DNA from: Aurelia coerulea
Lineage: Eukaryota; Cnidaria; Scyphozoa; Semaeostomeae; Ulmaridae
Reading direction: 5' to 3'
Length of the DNA stretch: 64,000 nt
NCBI GenBank assembly: GCA_039566865.1
Contig: CM076947.1
Location: 1,743,501-1,807,500, forward strand
The position numbers and the translations under genes are program-made. Positions 33,829 to 43,504 of the stretch are shown piece by piece. Within the stretch, counting starts at the first letter, position 1. Each line of letters starts with the position of its first letter. The notes below the pieces were generated by a model, which did no database searches, had not been told where the DNA came from, and saw only the letters and a list, made by a program, of their open reading frames with translations.

Positions 33829-34977
33829 CAGGGACCGCGGAGCATAATTTCGATTGGGGGGGCTAAAAAGGAGGGAGAAACTTGAGGGGGTCCAGAAAAA
33901 TTTTCCTGACCACGCCCTCTACTTTGGCTATAAATGCGACCAACACCCTTTTCATGCCAAGAAACGCCCGGGAAAAGATATTCATTTGTAGCATAATTAA
34001 CCACCAAATCCTGCTGTAAATCACCATAAAAGTCGAAAATAGTTGCAGTTCATAGTACGTCTAACATTTGATAGCGAAGGATTAAGGACCACGCAGCATC
34101 TTTTGGTACAAAGGGAAAGGCCTTATGACGAAGTTAAATAGCTCTTGGAATTATTTCGTTTCAAGAAATAGATAATATTATGGTAACATAACATAACGCT
34201 TCTATACTTTCAGAGTTAAACATTTTAACGCAACAGAACCTAATAACATGAACTTTTTTTATTATTTTAGTAATTTTGTATCATCAATGAATCTACATTT
34301 TAATAAAATTTCTCGAAATTTCGTATCCTGTTCTCGTTTCTATGATGAAAATAGTTGCAACTTCGATATTGTTTATTCTGTCCGTCCTTTGTTCGTGGTT
34401 ATGAAGAATTTCTTGAGCGAAGACATTCTTGAGCGAAGCCAAGTTTTTAGACGCCTTGATAAAGAGATTGATCGTTCGCCAGTTGCAGGGTTGACACTCG
34501 GCAGTTTACAAATTTGGACAATTTCACTAATTAGCAATCTTTGAGCAACTGGAATTTGCTTTAAAAGCGTCCAGATATCATGAAAGAAATCTATCTTTAC
34601 ATCTTTTACTAAAAGTTGGAATATTTCGAGCTATGGTAACAACAGTGAAATTTTTATGTCGTCTGCATAATTCTCCTCAAAGTATTTCATTTGAGACGAA
34701 ACATCGCTTGCATTAACGAAGTTAACCAGAAGAGATTCAAAGTTTTTTGAAGAAATAAAGCTGGGCTGGTTGAACCTCTCATTGGTTGCCTCAAATGAGA
34801 TCAATGCCTCAAAATAAATTCTTCTGCAATGATCCTGTTCTGTTTCAGGAAAACTCCCTGACGCCTTACCTATTTCAAAACGAATGGTACTCAAAAACTA
34901 TAAAATGAAAAAACTATATCTTGAAAATTATTGGGGGGGCTAAAGCCCCCCCAGCCCCCCCGGCTCCGCGGTCCCTG
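33829..34977 (-). mobile_element. hAT element (ZMYM1-like) with 8-bp target duplication
   Basis: Both ends are CAGGGACCGCGGAGC as inverted repeats, and both flanks carry TGATGAAG (33821-33828 and 34978-34985). An 8-bp target duplication with a CAGGG terminus is diagnostic of the hAT superfamily. Next to the right end are a G run and C runs that can pair (TTGGGGGGGCTAAAGCCCCC). At 1149 bp it is internally deleted, keeping only the C-terminal coding part. Confidence 0.88.
34390..34894 (-). pseudogene. hAT transposase remnant, C-terminal region
   Basis: The minus-strand frame at 34894-34631 reads RIYFEALISFEATNERFNQP, then FISSKNFESLLVNF, close to the segment 'YFEALD-x-I-x-x-x-I-x-x-RF-x-Q' of ZMYM1-like hAT transposases. 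After a stop, near 34500-34436, another frame carries NPATGERSISLSRRLKTWL, the classical hAT dimerisation motif ('NP-x(n)-ERSFS-x-L-RRLKTWLR'). A further frame change then gives a HEQRTDRI-like end. Multiple stops and frameshifts show that this is dead. Confidence 0.75.
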
Positions 34978-34985
34978 TGATGAAG

Positions 34986-35435
34986 GGATAACCTTCTTAT
35001 ATTGGTATGAAGGACAGAAAAGTCACTGGAGGATGACTGTAAGGAAGACAGCTCAGGTAGAGTGAAGTAGCGAGAATCAATATTCTGGGGCATATGTTCA
35101 TCAATATCATAATCACTAAGATTAGGCAAATTCACAAGGTTAGATGTAGTTTCAAATGAAGGTGAAAAGTCAGCAAGGGATGGAACATCAAAATCATAAA
35201 GTACTGATAATTCATCATTTCCTAATGAGCCAAATGGAAACATATCTTGGATACATAGCTTGCAAAACCAAAGAACTTCATCTGGTTCCTTTTCAAGTTC
35301 TCTATGTTCACGAGCAGAGATATCATTGCATTTAGTGTGGACAAAGATATTACATTTATTGCACAAAATAGCCTTTTGAGCATTGGGTATGTTTTTGTGG
35401 CAAATACCACATGGAGAATCATCCGGACTTGTCAT
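34986..35435 (-). pseudogene. LINE ORF2 N-terminus: PHD finger plus start of endonuclease
   Basis: From ATG at 35435 the peptide starts MTSPDDSP and carries a complete C4HC3 PHD finger in the first 60 residues: CGICHKN, AILCNKCNIFVHTKCN, LWFCKLC. An acidic linker follows, then SDFSVLHTNIRRL, the opening strand of the endonuclease with its catalytic Asn. The frame is broken after SLHH by the hAT element. PHD fingers at this position are known from some CR1/L2-type LINEs and may guide binding to chromatin; that role is inference. Confidence 0.8.
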
Positions 35436-35552
35436 TTACGTTTGATGACTTATGATAAAAGACCAAAATCCAACACAATAAACTGAAAAAAAAAACTGAA
35501 ATATAAATAAGCAAGAATAACACAACTCACAAGGAAAGGCAAGAGGTCCAAT

Positions 35553-36368
35553 CTAACCAAATGAGATTTCAGTTTCACTTGAAACAGAGTCATTGGCATT
35601 TTCTGGTTTCTTCTTGTGACTTCCACTTAACGAATTACGAACAACTAATCTGTCCATTACAAAGTAGGCTATTTTACCCTGTGCTCTAGCTTCAATAAGC
35701 TGAGGAATTTTCTCTCTTCTTCTGGCTAAGGTTTTCCCGGATAAATCCTGCACAAACATTATTCCATGTGGCTTCTTGGATCTTGCAAGACCAAGAACTG
35801 TCTCTTTCTCTTTCCATTTCAAGAATTTGGCTACTATAGGACGTGGCTCGTTATTTCTGTTTCTCCCATCATTCCTGTGCTGCTTGTTGAAGCTTTTAGG
35901 GTTTCCGTTACCCACTCTGTGGCATCTTTCCAGTTGAAAAACATCACTTGAACCTAACTCATTCTGAATGAGACTTTTAACAATTTCTTCAGTATGCTCC
36001 CACGTTTGCTCATTATCTTTATCCTCAGGTACCCCCAGAATTTTGATGTTGTTTCTTCTATTTTGATTTTCTATGTATTCTACGTTGTTATCGAGGTCTT
36101 CTATGTAACCAAATGAATCTTGAACCGAGCGCTCATTGGCTTTGATCTTGTCATCTAAACTTTTCACTTTCAGGTCCATTTCGTCCTGTTTGGCTTGAGA
36201 AAAATTTAAACTCATTTTCAGATCCGATACATCTTTCCGAAGCTCTTTTATATCATCCTTCAATGTGCCTACCATCAGTTCAAGAGCGGTTTTGAAGTTC
36301 TTTGCTTGTACTTCCAACAGGTTTTGAACCATCGACAATGTTACAGTTTCTTGCGCCATGTTTTGCAA
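35553..36368 (-). CDS. LINE ORF1 (coiled coil, RRM-like, C-terminal domain)
   Basis: An intact 271-codon frame from ATG at 36368. Residues about 1-95 form a coiled coil (repeating hydrophobic heptads around LMVGTLKDDIKELRKDVSDL and LDDKIKANERSVQDSFGYIE). NNIKILGVPE at about 107-116 begins an RRM-like domain, and FQLERCHRVGN, RPIVAKFLKWKEKETVLGLA and IMFVQDLSGKTLARRREKIP follow the L1 ORF1 (Transposase_22-like) order. Such proteins trimerise, bind LINE RNA and act as chaperones. It lies 118 bp before ORF2. This is the only complete LINE frame of this copy; activity is not expected because RT is missing. Confidence 0.82.
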   Translation of the reverse strand: MQNMAQETVTLSMVQNLLEVQAKNFKTALELMVGTLKDDIKELRKDVSDLKMSLNFSQAKQDEMDLKVKSLDDKIKANERSVQDSFGYIEDLDNNVEYIENQNRRNNIKILGVPEDKDNEQTWEHTEEIVKSLIQNELGSSDVFQLERCHRVGNGNPKSFNKQHRNDGRNRNNEPRPIVAKFLKWKEKETVLGLARSKKPHGIMFVQDLSGKTLARRREKIPQLIEARAQGKIAYFVMDRLVVRNSLSGSHKKKPENANDSVSSETEISFG

Positions 36369-36525
36369 AGTTATGGCCTAAAAGTAGGCCCAACAACGTG
36401 ATGAAAACCAACCGAACTCCAAGGTACGAGAAAATATACAAATAATAGCTACACTTGCATCCTCATATTCATAACTGAACTTATTTTTATTAAAAACATT
36501 AAAGTATGAAGTATTTATTACTCAG

Positions 36526-39119
36526 TCGTGATAACTGAACCAATTAAACTTTGCTCTCGCGACAACACGTGCACGCCTCAAGAGTCCATCTTGTTGAACA
36601 TTGAGCATCGTAAGATCAAGCGGGATAATGGCGAGCTTGAAGTTGAATGTAGAGAACTGTCCCAGGAGCGTCTGATTGAGCTTCTACATCAGGGAAAGCT
36701 TCCCGAAATAAAGCAGACTGCCCGCAAAATCGGTGTTTCTGCTGATGGCTCTAAATTAGATATCATTAACAGAGTCCAAGATGCTTTGCAAAGAGACATC
36801 AAGAGTACCCGTTTTAATAAGATTGTCAAGAAAATGGGTGGGTGCTCAGGGGGCTGGTTAACACTTGCTTGCCCCCATTCAGTTATTTATGGCGTCAAAT
36901 TTTTACTGCGAGCGGAGAGCCCGAGGGACTACATAGACATGCTAAAGAGTATGAAACACAGGCCAAATATTTTAGTCTGTGATATGGCACATATGGTTGC
37001 AGCTCATGGGAACAAAAATATTCCAGATTTCTTTCGCCCATTTGACGGTCGTGTTGCCGCAGACACTCCACAAAATGTAGCCCTTGCAAGTTCTGATAAG
37101 TTAAGTTTGTCATTCCCATGGCTAGCAGATGAAAGTCCAGTAGATAATGATGTTAACGACACTAGCTGTCATCCAGTTACTGGTAGCGACGTGCGAATGT
37201 CTCTTTTCGATGTTTTTCATCAAGGAAACACTTGCAACGAGAAAGAAAGTTTGAGACGGATTGCATGTGTGAAGGAATTGAAGGGTGTACTCAATAGCCA
37301 AGTCTGTGAGCAGACTCATCGTTCATTCAATTTCAATATGAATTTTCTTAATCGGATGACTCCTGTCAGACACATTTTTCTGTTTCGTACCCTGATTCAT
37401 TTGAGGAATGAAACGAAAAATAGACATCTGCTTGAAAAGGCATCATTAACATGGAAGGTAGGAATATCCTTTGACAGGTTTGGACGAGCTTCCTTCTTAA
37501 CTGGAAACAGTAACAGAACAGAGGTCCCGAATGCTCGCTTTGTCAATCTGCCCGACGAAAGTCATATAGTAGAAGAAAGAGAGGAAACTGAAAGCAATGC
37601 TAGCCAAGCAACTGATATTTCTAGCCCTGAAACTGTTCTTAGTCCTGGTCCTGTTAGCCAAGAAACTGATGTTTCTAGCACTGAAACTGTTCTTAGTCCT
37701 GGTCCTGTTAGCCAAGAAACTGATGTTTCTAGCCCTGAAACTGTTCTTAGTCCTTGTCCTGTTAGCCAAGAAACTGATGTTTCTAGCCCTGAAACTGTTC
37801 TTATCTCTGGTCCTGTTAGCCAAGCAACTGATGTTTCTAACCCTGAAACTGCTCTTAGTCCTGGTCCTGTTAGCCAAGAAACTGATGTTTCTAGCCATGA
37901 AGCAACCAATTTGTTAACGGCAGAGCAGAGGTCTATTATTGAGCAGGGACAGCCTTTATCCGTAGCAACTGTCAATGCAGCGATGTCAATCCTAAAGTCT
38001 GAAAATAAGATCGTAGGTGGATTGCAAGCAATACGTAATGCAAACGCTTTTGTAGGTGATGGAAAGCCATTCATTCAGATTCTTCAACAAAATGATAGCA
38101 CTTGGCTTACTTTATCAAATGTATGTTCTGAAAAGGATAAGCTGACTCTTTATGATACAGCTCAGCGGCTTCATTTTAATGCTGAAGATCCAAAAGAAAT
38201 TGTGTACGACGACTCTCTACCAGCACATGCTCTAGCCTTATCAGGAAATGTGTTGCTACCAAAACTTGTCATAGAAATTGCAACCACTCAGCAAACGGGA
38301 AAAGATGCTGATACAGGGGTTGCATCAATTTTTTCGGCAGTCTGTTTATGCATGGGATTAGATCCTAAGAAAGTTGTTTTCCAATTCAAATCGTTGCGAA
38401 AAATACTGCTTGAATGCATGGAAAAAGAAAGTTTTGCAGGGGTAAGTTTCAATTCTTCACCAAAGAAGTCAGTTAAACCAAAGTTCGTTATTGAATTAGA
38501 TTTATACTGTCATTGCAATATGCCAGAGAGGGGCTACATGGTTGAATGCCCTAGTTGCAAAAGATGGTACCACGAGTTATGTGAAAGCGGTGACTATGAA
38601 AGTGGGGAATGGTTGTGCAAGAATTGCTTCAAAAGAGTGAATGTTAGTCATAAGAAAATGCACAGGAAACGAAAGCGACCATTAGACGAAGGTGATAAGG
38701 GCAATTGCATAGAAAAAAAGGGCAAGATTGATCTCGACGAAAGCTTTTGGAAAAAGCTGTTTTGTCAAATTTCAGATGCGAATCGTCCTCACAAAACTGT
38801 CAATGAAAAACTACTTAAAATATTTTTGAATAAATCTTTTGAAGACAAGACTTTGCACGAGGCAATGATAGATGTTGATGCCCAGGTACAAAAAATGCCC
38901 ATTATCAACACTTACGCGTCATACTGCCAAAATCAAACAAATGAGAGTATCACAAAAGTGTCAAAATATTCCTTTGAAAACTTTGACAAGGCACGTGATA
39001 TTATCAGGGCATTCATACAGGAAAAGTTTGATGGGTGGCTGCGTGTTAACAGCAAGGGTATTTCGAGACTCGTAGTTCTTTCTGCTACGCTCTTAGATAA
39101 ATTCTTTGCAATTGAATAG
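36526..39119 (+). CDS. SAP / KDZ-transposase-like / Ulp1-like / PHD protein, large exon
   Basis: An uninterrupted frame of 863 codons. It opens at a GTG directly after a splice-acceptor-like TTATTACTCAG (ending at 36525), so the true start is probably in an upstream exon. Domains, numbered from 36528: SAP-like helices (45-82, LIELLHQGKLPEIKQTARKI); a KDZ/HMGXB3-like transposase C-terminal region (about 104-295: CPHSVIYGVKFLLRAESPRD, HPVTGSD, FDVFHQGN, NSQVCEQTHRSF with Glu261 a candidate acidic site); five and a half 18-residue repeats SQETDVSSPETVLSPGPV (359-457); a Ulp1/C48-like fold (about 470-635) in which the usual His and Cys positions are Thr525 and Thr596 while Asp543 and Gln588/589 remain; a complete C4HC3 PHD finger (C661, C663, C674, C677, H682, C685, C697, C700); then a basic tail. 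It is likely a chromatin-associated, transposase-derived protein. The first acidic part of the transposase is missing here. Long intact frame argues for constraint or youth. Confidence 0.75.
37602..37898 (+). repeat. 54-bp in-frame coding tandem repeat
   Basis: Five full copies and a half copy of a 54-bp unit (18 codons) inside the SAP/KDZ/PHD gene. Copies differ by a few substitutions, mostly non-synonymous (Ser/Pro/Thr/Cys exchanges), and the frame is kept. Long open frames on the opposite strand here are shadows of the repeat. Confidence 0.9.
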
Positions 39120-39360
39120 TTTGATATGCATTACTGTATCGTTGTTTGGCATCGTTTAGAGTAACGCTTAGAGAACTTATCAGGGACTACGCACTTGTCT
39201 TAATTGCAACAAGAAACTCTCTACCGGATAAGAAAGAAACTTCTAGGAAAGCTCCTCAAGAAACCTCGAGTACTAAAGAAATATATATGAGGGATGTCAC
39301 GTAAGGATAGACTTTTTAAAGAAGTACGTGTTTGCAGAATACGCCTCTCTCTTATATGAA
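39120..39360 (+). other. 3' flank of the large gene, no poly-A signal recognised
   Basis: AT-rich. I see no clear AATAAA downstream of the stop within this stretch. Confidence 0.35.
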
Positions 39361-39600
39361 ACTAAGAATGTCAGCCTCTTGAAATTATCAGATTTTGAGT
39401 ACTCAGAGTTTCTTACGAGTTTCTTAAAGGCTCCATAACAACTAAGAATGTCAGCCTCTTGAAATTATCAGATTTTGAGTACTCAGAGTTTCTTACGAGT
39501 TTCTTAAAGGCTCCATAACAACTAAGAATGTCAGCCTCTTGAAATTATCAGATTTTGAGTACTCAGAGTTTCTTACGAGTTTCTTAAAGGCTCCATAACA
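39361..39600 (+). repeat. Exact 80-bp tandem triplication
   Basis: Three copies (39361-39440, 39441-39520, 39521-39600) that I read as identical, each starting ACTAAGAATGTCAGCCTCTT. The unit contains AGAGTTTCTTACGAGTTTCT, the complement of a motif in the repeats at 43.5-44.6 kb. Complete identity suggests a very recent expansion or an assembly artefact. Confidence 0.9.
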
Positions 39601-39968
39601 ATTGTCATGTTAACTACCTGCGCCCTTGCGAACATTTGAAAACAGGGGTTTTTTCAAGCCCTTGCAGCGTTTAGCCATTAATCAAGTACCATCCACTGTC
39701 CCAGTAATATGATACAGGAAAAAGGCGAAAAGAAAGTAATAATATGCCAAGGATTTTTTGGCAACAAAAACAGCTTCGTAAGTTATAATTTTCGTGTACT
39801 TAAGGCTGGAGTTTCTTAATACTTTCGCAATCTGAGAGCTGAGTTTCTTATACGTGTATTATTTACCAAACACAACCCAACAGTCGTAAATTCCTGATTC
39901 CGTAGACTCCCGATTAGATTCCTGATTAGATGAGATTCCTGTTAATTTGACACTTTAGTAGATTTGAT

Positions 39969-40224
39969 CGAGGGGCAAATCACTGATTTTTTTTCCGTAC
40001 ACCTTCCTTAAAATCACAAAAAAATCACATACAAAAATCACAAAAATCACAAAATCACCATACAAAAATCACAAAAGTCACAAAATCATAGAAAAATCAC
40101 AAGAAAAAATCACAAAAAAATCACAAAAATCACAAAAAAAATCACTAAAATCACAGAAAAAAATTGTGTGATTTTAAAATCACAAAAATCACGTACGCTA
40201 TTTTGAGAAGTGATTTGCCCCTCG
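39969..40224. mobile_element. hAT-type MITE filled with AAAATCAC repeats
   Basis: Perfect 16-bp terminal inverted repeats CGAGGGGCAAATCACT, flanked on both sides by GATTTGAT (39961-39968 and 40225-40232), an 8-bp target duplication as made by hAT transposases. The interior is an irregular array of A-rich units ending in TCAC, about 20 of them. It has no coding capacity, 256 bp in total. Confidence 0.88.
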
Positions 40225-40354
40225 GATTTGATGTAAGTTTACCAGTAATCGTATGATTAGCAAACTTTCTATTTACTAAGAGCTGATAAGATACGCTCGA
40301 TCGCATTTTAGAATCCTTTAATTCTACACTTTAGCCAACTAGATTCCTATAATA

Positions 40355-42190
40355 CCACCCCTGTTAGAGAATGGGTTATTCATAACTGATTTTACTGAAA
40401 AAGCTCAGCTATTTAATGACTATTTCATTCTCCAATGCATGACAATAGACACAGGTAGTGAAATTCCTCTTGAAACCCCAGGAAATTCTACTTCGATAAG
40501 TGATTTTTGCATCTCTGAGGAAAAAATACTGGAAATCATAAGATCACTTAATCCTAACAAAGCACATGGCTGGGATGAAATTTCTATAAGAATGATAAAA
40601 CTAAGCGATGTTTCATTAGTTACTCCTCTTAAGATCATATTCACAAACTGTGTGAACCGTGGCGTATTTCCCGAAACTTGGAAGTGTGCAAATGTAGTCC
40701 CGGTTCACAAGAAAAATGAAAAAAATGTAAAGAGTAACTACCGTCCTATTTCTCTGCTACCAATTTTTGGGAAGATGCTTGAAAAACTTATGTATAATTC
40801 CCTTTACTCGCATCTTGTTTCGTGTGACTTACTTAATCCCAATCAATCTGGTTTTCGTCCGGGTGACTCAACAGTCAACCAATTAATTTCAATAACGCAT
40901 ACAATATTCACAGCATTTGACTGTAATCCTCCTCTTGATGTTCGTTCCGTGTATCTTGATATTTCTAAAGCATTTGACAGGGTATGGCATGATGGTCTTA
41001 TTTATAAATTAAAACGATGTGGTGTCTCGGGACAACTTCTTTCGCTTATCCAGAGTTTTCTTAAGGATCGAAAGCAGCGAACAGTTTTGAACGGACAATG
41101 TTCTAATTGGGGAGATATTTTAGCAGGAGTGCCTCAGGGTTCTATATTAGGACCATTGTTTTTCCTTGTATACATCAACGACCTCACCTCTGACTTGAAA
41201 TGTAACGTCAAGCTTTTTGCCGACGATACATCCTTGTTTACGGTTGTTCAAGAACCTAATGCAGCTGCCGAGGATATGAACCATGACCTGGCGTTGATAA
41301 ATCAGTGGGCCCATGATTGGAGGATGTCATTTAATCCCGATCCGCAAAAACAAGCTGTCGAACTACTACTTTCAAAGAGAAGAAATGAAATAGATCATCC
41401 GATGATCTTCTTCAATAATATACCTGTAAAAAAAGTGAATGAGCATAAACATTTAGGTATAATCCTCGACTCAAAGCTCTCCTTCTCAGCACATGTTAAA
41501 TCAGCTATCTCTAAAACGAGAAAAGGCATTGGTCTGCTAAAGTATCTCTCCAAATATCTGCCAAGGCATACCCTGAACGAATTATATAAACTTTATGTAC
41601 GACGGCACCTGGACTACGGGGATGTTATCTATCACATTCCAGCAAAAGTTTGTGAATTCAGTCAAAACATCATTTTACCACATCTAATGGAAAAACTAGA
41701 GTCTGTTCAGTATTCTGCTGCTCTTGCTGTAACAGGAACATGGAGGGGAACATCGCGCGAGAAGCTGTACACAGAGCTTGGCTGGGAATCATTAAGTTCC
41801 CGCAGGTGGAGTAGACGCCTGACTTTGTTCTATAAGATTCTGAATAATATTACCCCCTTGTACACAAAGGAGCCAATCCCACCACTTCATCAGTCGAACT
41901 ACTCCCTTCGCAACCAGGATGCTATTGGGCGAATAAGGGCAAGAACAGAAAAATTTAAATCTAGCTTCTATCCAGACTGTATGTCTGAATGGAATAAACT
42001 TGACCCTGAAATCAGGCTAGCACCGTCCGTTGCTGTTTTTAAGACAAAGCTTCTATCAATAATTCGCCCCCCTGCAAAATCCTTCTTTGGTATTCATAAC
42101 CCGATAGGCCTATCACATCTTTCCCAAATAAGGGTCGGTCTCAGCAAACTAAATTTCCACAAATTCAAGCACAATTTCAGGACACCGTAA
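40355..42190 (+). pseudogene. LINE reverse transcriptase (near full RT and connector)
   Basis: The frame is open from about 40340; ATG at 40439. RT motifs in order: NYRPISLLPIFGKMLEKL (fingers), QSGFRPGDSTVNQL, YLDISKAFDRVWHDGL (motif A, Asp), GVPQGSILGPLFFLVYINDL (motif B), KLFADDTSLF (motif C, both Asp), HKHLGIILDSKLSFSAHV (thumb) and the C-terminal ELGWESLSSRRWSRRL region. All catalytic residues are present. A 1-nt frameshift near 42180 ends the frame early with TAA, so the C-terminal zinc knuckle is in another frame (42196-42450). Confidence 0.85.
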
Positions 42191-42450
42191 ACCCAATGTG
42201 CCCGACGAATGACGGTATTGAGGACACGGAGCACTTTCTGTTGCTTTGCCCTTCATTTGATATTCAACGACGATATCTTCTCGCTGGAGTTTCTGTTGCA
42301 TTACGACCATTTGTTGAAATCAACAGCCTTTCTAACAACGTTCTTGTACAACTTTTGTTATATGGTGATAAAGACCTTTCAAGTGACGTTAATAAAGGTA
42401 TACTCGAACTGACTTTAGAGTTCATCCACAAAACAGGTTGGTTTGTATAA
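42188..42450 (+). pseudogene. C-terminal zinc knuckle of the LINE ORF2, shifted frame
   Basis: Reads CPTNDGIEDTEHFLLLCPSF near its start: a C-x(n)-H-x4-C type motif found at the end of many LINE ORF2 proteins and thought to bind nucleic acid. In phase +1 with respect to the RT frame. Confidence 0.8.
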
Positions 42451-42750
42451 GATAGACTAAGCCTTTGTTTTCACGCCATACAGCCACAAGGTCCTTTTAT
42501 TTTTGTTTTCATTTTTTGTTTGTTTGTAATTGTCATTATACATCGCTTATATGTAACTTTTGTAATTGTATATTTAGATGTAATTTAGTTTAATGTTCTA
42601 TGTAATGACCCTGGGATAGTCATGGGTTCTTGCTTCCCGGGTTATCATCTTTGTTATGTAGTTAAGTAATTTGTAAGTATGGTCTTAAGTACCTCGTTTT
42701 TGTAAATTTTCATATTGAATATAAAAAAAAAATAAAAAAAAAAAAAACTT

Positions 42751-43504
42751 GATGTACGTTTACTAGTAATCGTATGATTAGGAAAGTTTTCTTTTTTAAT
42801 AAGAGTAATTGATAGAAATCTAATGTAACAACGATATTTGTTATGCATATGATGAACATGCGAATCTTTTTGCTCATCTTTTGTTGTTTGACTGATCGTA
42901 TCAATATCGTACTGAATTTTGATTCTATATTGAGATACAGCTACATGTTTTCGTGCTGGTAGTCCTTGTTGTGGATAAACATTTTAAAGTTTGGAATTTC
43001 TAATATTTGAACACTATAAGAGGCTGGTGGTTGAAGAGGTGTTCTCGGATTTTTATTAGACCCGGCCTTAACTCAAGTATAATCCGAAGTGAACAGGGGA
43101 TTTCCTTTATCAAAATAAAAAATAACTAGTTATTTTTTCCCATCACCGGAGTTGCTTATTTTGTAGGTAGGTGACTTGAGTGAGTTTCTTGTAGGTGGTT
43201 TTTATAAAAATAGGGGTATTTCACTCATTCGAAAAACCTTCGGATGCTAGGTAGAAATGTATGGAAAAAACATGTTACGAATGAAAGGATTTTTCAGATT
43301 TTCCAGATCTGAAACTATAGGCCCATCAGGTCTAAAAGGAATTTTTCCAAACGTGATTTTTGAGAGTGAAAATCAAGAGTGCGTACGTACGCTTGTAAAA
43401 TTAAAAGTTTGTTATAAAACCAGATCTAATTTTCTTTCAAAATTTTAAAAAAATATCATCGCTATGGATGAAGGATTGAAAATTAGCTTTGAGAATTCAG
43501 AGTA
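42751..43504. other. Non-coding stretch, nothing firmly recognised
   Basis: No supported gene. It starts with the 40-bp near-copy of the left LINE flank. Confidence 0.35.

Larger units (their letters stand above)
33131..36430 (-). mobile_element. LINE 5' half (ORF1, PHD, endonuclease) with nested hAT
   Basis: On the minus strand, in order: ORF1 (36368-35553), then a PHD finger and the start of the endonuclease (35435-34986), a hAT insertion (34977-33829), and the rest of the endonuclease (33820-33139). The reverse transcriptase is absent: similarity stops at the end of the endonuclease near 33130. It resembles CR1/L2-type LINEs that carry a PHD in front of the endonuclease. Confidence 0.75.
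40335..42747 (+). mobile_element. CR1/L2/Jockey-like LINE, 5'-truncated, with poly-A tail
   Basis: Contains RT and C-terminal region, then a 3' untranslated region with GGGATAGTCATGGGTTCTTG and an A-rich tail at 42721-42747. The endonuclease and ORF1 are absent, as usual for target-primed integration. The flanks share a 40-bp near-match (TTGATGTAAGTTTACC at 40227 and TTGATGTACGTTTACT at 42750) with TAATCGTATGATTAG in each. This may mark insertion into a duplicated repeat and is too far from the 5' edge to be a simple target duplication. The same family occurs at 24629. Confidence 0.82.

Noticed and set aside
37497..38074. Minus- and plus-strand repeat-rich ORFs inside the large gene
   Set aside because: Shadows of the 54-bp coding repeat; the plus-strand 863-codon frame explains the sequence.
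39361..39600. Possible CRISPR-like array
   Set aside because: The 80-bp units are directly adjacent and identical with no spacers, in a eukaryotic context.
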